Assembly (NCBI GenBank): GCA_001778355.1
Contig: MFGS01000063.1
Location: 1,450-19,302, forward strand
Direction of reading: 5' to 3'
Source: Candidatus Firestonebacteria bacterium RIFOXYA2_FULL_40_8
GTDB lineage: Bacteria; Oederibacteriota; D2-FULL-39-29
Length of the DNA: 17,853 nt
Position numbers and translations under genes: made by a program. Positions 12,901 to 17,853 of the stretch are shown piece after piece. The notes beneath the pieces were generated by a model. The model had not been told where the DNA came from. It did no database searches and worked only from the letters and a program-made list of their open reading frames with translations. Numbering within the stretch: position 1 is the first letter of the stretch; the number at the start of each line of letters is the position of its first letter.

Positions 12901-15468
12901 ATGGAAACCGAAGCAAATACAGGAATCGGAAAACTTCCGGGGAAAGTCTATACTGATTTTCTCTGGGAAGTTGTTTTTGGCGTTATTCCTTTCGTCATAA
13001 TTTTACCCGGCGGCGTGTTTTTAACGGCATATCTTCTGACTTTGGGAGCGAATAATACAGAAATAGGTTTTATATCGTCCATTCCTGTGCTGATCAATAT
13101 AATCGCGCCGTTTGCCTCCTTTCTTGTAGAACGCGCGGAATCCAGAAAAAATACCTCTCTTAGGTTCAGTCTCCCTGTAAGATTCTTATGGATAATTGTC
13201 GCGCTTATTCCTCTTCTGGTCTACTCAAATGGAATTACCCACCCGATAATATTTTTTATAGCGATTTTTATCCTTATTTCCGCGTTAAACGTACCTACAA
13301 CTCTTGCCTGGACTAGCTGGATGGGCGACATTATTCCGGAAAAAGAAAGAGGCCATTATTTCGGAAGAAGGTCAATTGTTGCCGGTATTATAGCTACTAT
13401 TGCAAGTTTACTTCTCGGAAAATTTCTTGATTTAATTCCTGAAAAGCATATTGGGTTTTCCATTGTTTTCGGGATAGGGGCGGCAGCCGGATTTCTTTCT
13501 TATTTCATGCTTACCCGTATCCCTGATACTAAAAATACTCTGGCAAGTAAAGAAAGTTTTTCTCTTGACCATGTTTTCAAGAAAATTCAGAAAGTATTTG
13601 CGGATAAAAACTTTATGAAACTGGTGTGGTTTAATGCCGCCTGGGCGTTCTCTTTATCCTTTATGGGCGTGTTTGCCAACGTATTTATGCTTAAAGAATT
13701 AAATATGAGCATTACGCTTGTCGTTGCTTTTGCCACGATCAGTACGCTTTCAAATTTGGCACTCACACCGTTTTGGGGAAAAATTGCCGATAAATACGGG
13801 AACAAGCCGGTAATGCTTATTTGCGGGAATGTTCTCGGGCTGACCCCGATTTTATGGGCTATTACAATGCCGTCAAATTATTTTATAATAATACCCCTTC
13901 TTTATGTTTTAGCAGGTACTTTCTGGGCTGGCTTTAATATCGCTGCATTTAATATAGTTTTAAAGCTTTCGCCCAAAGCAGACCGTGCGTTTTTTCTTTC
14001 AGTTAACATGCTTATACCGAGTATCACCGCGTTTACGGCTCCTCTTATTTCCGGATTTTTAATAGATGCTATCGGAACCAATAAAATAGATATGGGATTT
14101 TATTATTTCGGCGCCTTCCAGCTTGTGTTTATCCTGTGCGCTTTTATGCGCTCTTTTCCGATAAAAATACTTAAAAAAGTTGTGGAACCACAGGAAGAGC
14201 ATGTGGAAAAAGTTATGCGGTCCGTTAAAACAGGGATTGCCGGCGGGTTTACCGAGGGTATCGGAGTTTTGTTTAATTACGTCGTAATGCCGGTTACTTT
14301 TTCCGGGACCCTGGTGGAAAAACTAATTAAAGTAAAAGATACGGATTGGGAACATTCTTTTCATGTTTTGCAGATAGTTTCTTCCGGTGCGTTTAAAGTG
14401 AAAGAAAGAAGCGTCATCTCTCTTTCTAAACAGCTGATTGCGCACGGACATAAAGTAGTCATCGCGGCCAAAAAGGGGACGACAATTTACGATAGAGCCG
14501 TAGAGCAGGGATTTACCGTTTATGATATTGATATCGGGATGTGGCCTAACCCGTTTAAGATCTATCAGCTTTATAAAATAATTAAGAAACATAAAATCCA
14601 GGTGATCCACTCGCATTCAATTACGGATCTTTCAAATATAATACTGGCGTCAAGATTTACCAACTGGGTGCCGATCGTTCTCAGTAAATACACTTATACT
14701 TTTAATGTGCAGATGGACCTTGTGACTACCTGGATGTTCGCGAATGTCTCGCGGGTAATAGCGGCTAAGGAGTTTTTACGAAAAAATCTGGTCGATACTC
14801 TGCCGGTACTGCCAAAAAACACGGTCACAGTTTACTCCGGTCTAGATCTTAAAGAATACTGGGTCCCGGGGAAATACCGGGAGGAAGCCAGAAGGGGATT
14901 TGGTTTTTCTGAAAATGAGAAGGTAATAACCCTGGTTGGCCGAATAAACGAAGCGAAAGAACAGCTGACGCTTATTAAAGCGGCGCCGCTTATTCTTAAA
15001 ATCCTGCCGGAGGCGAAATTTCTTCTGGTCGGAGGTCTGCAAAACGAAAAAGACGAAGTGTACAAGGCAAAACTGATAGTAAGACTGCGCGAAATGGGGA
15101 TTCATGATAAATTTATTTTTGCAGGCTTCCGCAGGGATATCGGAGCGATAGTGGATGCGTCTGAACTTATGGTTTCCTGTGCCTTGTTCGAAACTTCCGG
15201 TATTACGCTTATTCAGGGCATGGCCATGGAAAAGCCGGTGGCAGGTACGGTCGGCGGCGGCTCCGAGATAATCTGCGATAAGTTAAACGGCCGGATATTT
15301 CCTTACGGGGATCATAAAAAACTCGCGGAAGCCGTAGTTTCCATATTAAAAACAAAAAATAAAGCCAGGGAAATGGGAAAACAGGGAAGAAAGATCGCAG
15401 AAGAAATATTTGCCCTGGATAAAATAACTTTACAGATTGAGAATATATATAGACAGGTTAGGGAATAA
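12901..15468 (+). CDS. MFS transporter fused to a GT4-type glycosyltransferase
   Basis: One 855-residue frame holds two domains. Residues about 20-425 are a 12-helix MFS transporter (helices such as FVIILPGGVFLTAYLLTLG; loop WTSWMGDIIPEKERGHYFGR between helices). Residues about 427-486 are a linker with an amphipathic stretch (GGFTEGIGVLFNYVV). Residues about 487-855 are a GT-B fold of family GT4: FHVLQIVSSG.. start, HSHS, GRINEAK (680-686), then the donor-binding region around 764-785. There the usual E-x7-E is E764 with Q772 as the second position, followed by MAMEKPVAGTVGGGSE. The transferase would face the cytoplasm. No clean Shine-Dalgarno lies at the ATG (AAAGG is 12 bp upstream). The start follows the aldolase by 55 bp. 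A sequencing frameshift cannot explain the join, since the linker is continuous coding sequence. The fusion suggests glycosylation coupled to export, as an inference. Confidence 0.85.
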   Translation: METEANTGIGKLPGKVYTDFLWEVVFGVIPFVIILPGGVFLTAYLLTLGANNTEIGFISSIPVLINIIAPFASFLVERAESRKNTSLRFSLPVRFLWIIVALIPLLVYSNGITHPIIFFIAIFILISALNVPTTLAWTSWMGDIIPEKERGHYFGRRSIVAGIIATIASLLLGKFLDLIPEKHIGFSIVFGIGAAAGFLSYFMLTRIPDTKNTLASKESFSLDHVFKKIQKVFADKNFMKLVWFNAAWAFSLSFMGVFANVFMLKELNMSITLVVAFATISTLSNLALTPFWGKIADKYGNKPVMLICGNVLGLTPILWAITMPSNYFIIIPLLYVLAGTFWAGFNIAAFNIVLKLSPKADRAFFLSVNMLIPSITAFTAPLISGFLIDAIGTNKIDMGFYYFGAFQLVFILCAFMRSFPIKILKKVVEPQEEHVEKVMRSVKTGIAGGFTEGIGVLFNYVVMPVTFSGTLVEKLIKVKDTDWEHSFHVLQIVSSGAFKVKERSVISLSKQLIAHGHKVVIAAKKGTTIYDRAVEQGFTVYDIDIGMWPNPFKIYQLYKIIKKHKIQVIHSHSITDLSNIILASRFTNWVPIVLSKYTYTFNVQMDLVTTWMFANVSRVIAAKEFLRKNLVDTLPVLPKNTVTVYSGLDLKEYWVPGKYREEARRGFGFSENEKVITLVGRINEAKEQLTLIKAAPLILKILPEAKFLLVGGLQNEKDEVYKAKLIVRLREMGIHDKFIFAGFRRDIGAIVDASELMVSCALFETSGITLIQGMAMEKPVAGTVGGGSEIICDKLNGRIFPYGDHKKLAEAVVSILKTKNKAREMGKQGRKIAEEIFALDKITLQIENIYRQVRE

Positions 15469-15474
15469 TAAGAA

Positions 15475-15620
15475 AGTACTAATGACTAGTGACTAATGAC
15501 TATTTAGTGAAGGCGAAAGAGAAGATTTCGCCATATTTATTAAAATGCTTTACATACATATCAGCGGAGGTTTTATCCGCTTACAATAAATTGTCATTAG
15601 TCATTAGTACTTAGTCATTA
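15475..15620 (+). repeat. 146-bp element bounded by inverted heptamer tracts (AATGACT family)
   Basis: The left tract (15475-15501) is agtact, aatgact, agtgact, aatgact. The right tract (15593-15620) is the same word on the other strand; AGTACTAATGACTA is shared exactly as an inverted repeat. Inside are two perfect hairpins: GGCGAAA/TTTCGCC (15512-15518 and 15526-15532), followed by ATATTTATT, and AGCGGA/TCCGCT (15563-15568 and 15576-15581). The first may act as a terminator for the fusion gene. It has no ORF. Confidence 0.7.
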
Positions 15621-15638
15621 TTTTTTCTGGAGGGTTTT

Positions 15639-16715
15639 ATGTCAACATACGCTAAACTTTCAAAAGAAGCATGCAGGGTATTAAAGGCTGGGGGTGTTTG
15701 GGTTCCTTGTCCGCTTCCGCTTGATAAAAAGAAGGAAGTAAATGAAAATGACTTACGGTTACTTCTTATGTATTACATAAAAAGCGGGGCAAGGTGCGTG
15801 GTTCCGGGGGCGCACACGGGGGAGTTTTGCGGTTACGGGCTTTTGACCGAGGAAAAACATTTTGAACTTTATGATTACTGGCTGAAGGTGGTTAAGGCGA
15901 TGACCTTAATTCACGGGAAAAATATGATTCTGATGTCTATGGTCCACAGCATGAGGCACGTTGAGCTTTCCGTTAAGAACGGATACGATATAGTTGTGAT
16001 TTCGCCTAAATGCTTTAAAAGATTTGAAGGAAATGTTAAAAAACAGATACAATTTTGTAAAGATGCTGCATCACAAATACCGGTTTTCGGGTTTTACCTT
16101 CAAAAGAAAGCAGGCGGTATAGATTTTCCGGCGGAGTTTTGGCAGGAGTTCTTTAAATTCTCTTACGGGGCAAAACTTGCGCCGTTTGACAGGTATCGGA
16201 CCCTGACAGCCCTGGAAAAAGCAGCGCTTTCGAAGAACAGGGAAAATCTGACGATTGTGACGGGAAATGACGATCATATTGTCGGAGACCTTATGAGGGA
16301 TTATACATTTTCGGGAAAGACCGTGACAATGGGGGGGGGACTGCTCGGTCATTATGCTACTGATACCCATGCCGCGGTTAAATGGACGGCGGCAGTGAGG
16401 AATTATAAAGCAGGAAAGAAAAACTGGCCGTATAAGATATCTATAAACCGGTTGCTGGACACGGTTACGCTTTGCAATATGGCGCTCTTTGACGCGTTTC
16501 CCAATAATTTTAAAAATAGTACCTGGGGCGTAAAATCACGCCTGACTTCTCTCGGTGTGCTTTCTTCGCCGCAGTGTTATAAAGAAGGCGGGTATGAAGC
16601 ATTGGAAAAAGAGATCAGTAAAAGGTATGACGGTGAATTTAAAGCTGTTGTGAGCGACAGGGACTTTATTAAGAAAAATATATCCAACTGGAAGAAAGAA
16701 GCGGGGTTAAAATGA
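15639..16715 (+). CDS. DapA-family (dihydrodipicolinate synthase/N-acetylneuraminate lyase-like) aldolase
   Basis: The 358-residue protein is a class I Schiff-base aldolase of the DapA superfamily. It has GVWVPCPLPLDK near the N-terminus (the family's G...a..TPf strand), an active-site tyrosine Y153 in FGFYLQ and the Schiff-base lysine K179 in GAKLAPFDR; their spacing (26) is close to DapA (28). It is about 60 residues longer than E. coli DapA because of an extra C-terminal region (about 290-358). The substrate is probably not that of true DapA: the TTGE-type pyruvate motif appears as HTGEFCG (60-66). GGAGGG (15629-15634) precedes ATG 15639. The downstream SDR gene overlaps it by 4 bp (ATGA), so the two products likely work together. 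Known relatives cleave or form 2-oxo sugar acids; the actual substrate is unknown. Confidence 0.82.
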   Translation: MSTYAKLSKEACRVLKAGGVWVPCPLPLDKKKEVNENDLRLLLMYYIKSGARCVVPGAHTGEFCGYGLLTEEKHFELYDYWLKVVKAMTLIHGKNMILMSMVHSMRHVELSVKNGYDIVVISPKCFKRFEGNVKKQIQFCKDAASQIPVFGFYLQKKAGGIDFPAEFWQEFFKFSYGAKLAPFDRYRTLTALEKAALSKNRENLTIVTGNDDHIVGDLMRDYTFSGKTVTMGGGLLGHYATDTHAAVKWTAAVRNYKAGKKNWPYKISINRLLDTVTLCNMALFDAFPNNFKNSTWGVKSRLTSLGVLSSPQCYKEGGYEALEKEISKRYDGEFKAVVSDRDFIKKNISNWKKEAGLK

Positions 16716-17740
16716 GATATTCTGATATCTGCACGGAGCAGGAGCTTAATGATTTTATGATCACGCCCTCTTCTTCTCTGGTTAAAACTGTTGGAAAAAT
16801 TAAGGGTGATATTTTAGGGCTGGGCGCTACCGGAAAGATGGGTATAGATCTGATACGGCTCATTCAAGAGGCGGATAAGGTAAGCGGAAAGAAAAGAAAA
16901 TATTTTATAGCTTCGACGTTTTCTAATCCAGAAAATATTTCAAAAATGGAAGCTCTCGGAATAAAAACGTTCAAAGGCGACTTAAGCGACACCGCTTTTC
17001 TCAAAAAACTTCCCGACGTTAAAAATATTTACTACATGGCGGGTTTCAAATTCGGCACCTCCGGAAGTTTTCAAAAAGCGTATCATATGAATATTATTAT
17101 GCCCTATCTTGCTGGAGAGAGGTTTAAAAACTCCGACATTACCTGTTTTTCCACCTGTAATTTCTATCCGCATCTGACAAGGAAAACTGGAGGGGCGAGG
17201 GAAACTATACCGGTCGCGCCTCAGGGGATTTACGGCTGGACGGCCCTCGGAAGGGAGAATGCTTTTAATATTATCAGCGAAAAGTACGGCACTAAGATTG
17301 CCTTATACCGGCTTGCTTACGCCCAGCATTTGTATTACGGGGTTTTGATAGATATCGCGAAAATGGTGAAAGCACAGAGCAGGATACAGCTTACAAATAA
17401 TTATGTTAATCTTATTTCCCAGCGGGACGCAAATGAAGTGGCGATAAAGTGCCTGACAATGGCTTCCTGCCCGCCGTCGCCGATAAATTGCACGGGACCT
17501 ATTGTCGACGTGGAAGAAATAATAAAAACCATGGCGAAAAAAATGGGTAAAAAAGTTAAAGTTGCAAGAAATAAAGCAAAAGAATTTATGATAAATAATG
17601 ATGATCTGGCAGTTGGAAAATTCGGTGCCTACAGGGATAAACCGTCTGAAATGATAGAAGCTGCCGTCAGATGGGTTAAAAACGGCGGAAAAGACTGGAA
17701 CAAACCGACAGGGTTTTTAAATATTGATCATAAATACTGA
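16712..17740 (+). CDS. Extended SDR-fold NAD(P)-binding epimerase/dehydratase-like protein lacking the catalytic Lys
   Basis: The 342-residue protein has a Rossmann nucleotide-binding site GLGATGKMG (36-44) close to the N-terminus and a strand order typical of sugar-nucleotide epimerases/dehydratases (KNIYYMAGFKFG; SQRDANEVAIKCL; PINCTGP). The extended-SDR active site usually reads Y-x-x-x-K; here Y174 is followed by G-W-T-A, so the lysine position is A178, with R181 three residues later. The Ser/Thr position is in CFSTCNFYP. Catalysis would need R181 or another group, or the protein may only bind. It starts in an ATGA overlap with the DapA-family gene stop and is therefore translationally coupled. 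Reduction or dehydration of the aldolase product or substrate is plausible, but not proven. No terminator was seen after it; a heptamer tract follows. Confidence 0.82.
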   Translation: MRYSDICTEQELNDFMITPSSSLVKTVGKIKGDILGLGATGKMGIDLIRLIQEADKVSGKKRKYFIASTFSNPENISKMEALGIKTFKGDLSDTAFLKKLPDVKNIYYMAGFKFGTSGSFQKAYHMNIIMPYLAGERFKNSDITCFSTCNFYPHLTRKTGGARETIPVAPQGIYGWTALGRENAFNIISEKYGTKIALYRLAYAQHLYYGVLIDIAKMVKAQSRIQLTNNYVNLISQRDANEVAIKCLTMASCPPSPINCTGPIVDVEEIIKTMAKKMGKKVKVARNKAKEFMINNDDLAVGKFGAYRDKPSEMIEAAVRWVKNGGKDWNKPTGFLNIDHKY

Positions 17741-17755
17741 AAAGCAAGAAAAGCA

Positions 17756-17782
17756 AGTACTATTGACTAGTGACTAATTGAC
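17756..17782 (+). repeat. AATGACT-family heptamer tract after the SDR gene
   Basis: agtact, attgact, agtgact, aattgac. It matches the left tract at 15475-15500 with one substitution and one inserted base, in the same orientation, about 2.3 kb away. Confidence 0.75.
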
Positions 17783-17783
17783 G

Positions 17784-17843
17784 AGTAGCAGCGCATGTTG
17801 GACTCTTTCTAGGAGCCTCAAAAGTAGCAGCGCATGTTGGACT
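17784..17843 (+). repeat. Two identical 21-bp direct repeats, 39-bp period
   Basis: Bases 17784-17804 and 17823-17843 are identical (beginning AGTAGCAGCGCATG and ending TTGGACT), separated by 18 bp. The window ends 10 bp later, so the number of copies is unknown. The lengths do not fit a usual CRISPR unit. Confidence 0.8.
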
Positions 17844-17853
17844 TGTCAACCTA

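Noticed and set aside
17784..17843. CRISPR array
   Set aside because: Only two 21-bp repeats with an 18-bp spacer are visible and no cas gene is near; both lengths are short for CRISPR.

Overview
The window reads as chromosomal DNA from an uncultured, moderately AT-rich, Gram-negative (diderm) bacterium. It encodes a lipobox lipoprotein, a signal-peptide-bearing candidate outer-membrane barrel and an lplT/aas-type phospholipid recycling pair. All genes lie on the + strand. The class III glutamine synthetase and the abundance of short degenerate intergenic repeats suggest a poorly characterised lineage, but the sequence alone does not fix the phylum.

Region 1 (1-4550) is an envelope lipid and hydrolase cluster. 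It holds the last transmembrane helix of a probable MFS transporter (LplT-like) overlapping an Aas-type acyltransferase/acyl-ACP synthetase, two successive alpha/beta hydrolases (the second membrane-anchored), and a lipoprotein of the YiiX-type permuted papain-like family. A 34-bp perfect palindrome followed by a T-rich tract closes it.

Region 2 (4551-6281) has two poorly characterised genes. One is an exported protein with MORN/YwqK-type repeats joined to a DJ-1/PfpI-like domain that lacks the nucleophilic cysteine. The other is a DUF3592-like membrane protein.

Region 3 (6282-11830) is a nitrogen-assimilation module. It contains a class III glutamine synthetase behind a strong promoter and a long leader, a 31-codon reading frame with its own ribosome binding site just after it, a terminator with a competing alternative hairpin, a candidate outer-membrane barrel, an Amt ammonium channel and a P-II protein whose T-loop lacks Tyr51. 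Ammonium would enter through the barrel and Amt, be fixed by the synthetase, and be gated by P-II.

Region 4 (11831-17853) looks metabolic: a DRE-TIM (HMGL-like) aldolase, an 855-residue MFS-glycosyltransferase fusion, a DapA-family aldolase, and an extended SDR-fold protein translationally coupled to it and lacking the usual catalytic lysine.

Between genes, at least five unrelated 'words' of 7-9 bp form short, degenerate, phased tandem tracts. Some recur at distant sites: the GAAGTAC word after two genes, a shared 21-bp block before both the glutamine synthetase and P-II genes, and the AATGACT word in both orientations. These tracts, the 31-codon ORF, the MFS-GT4 fusion and the MORN/DJ-1-like fusion are the most unusual content.
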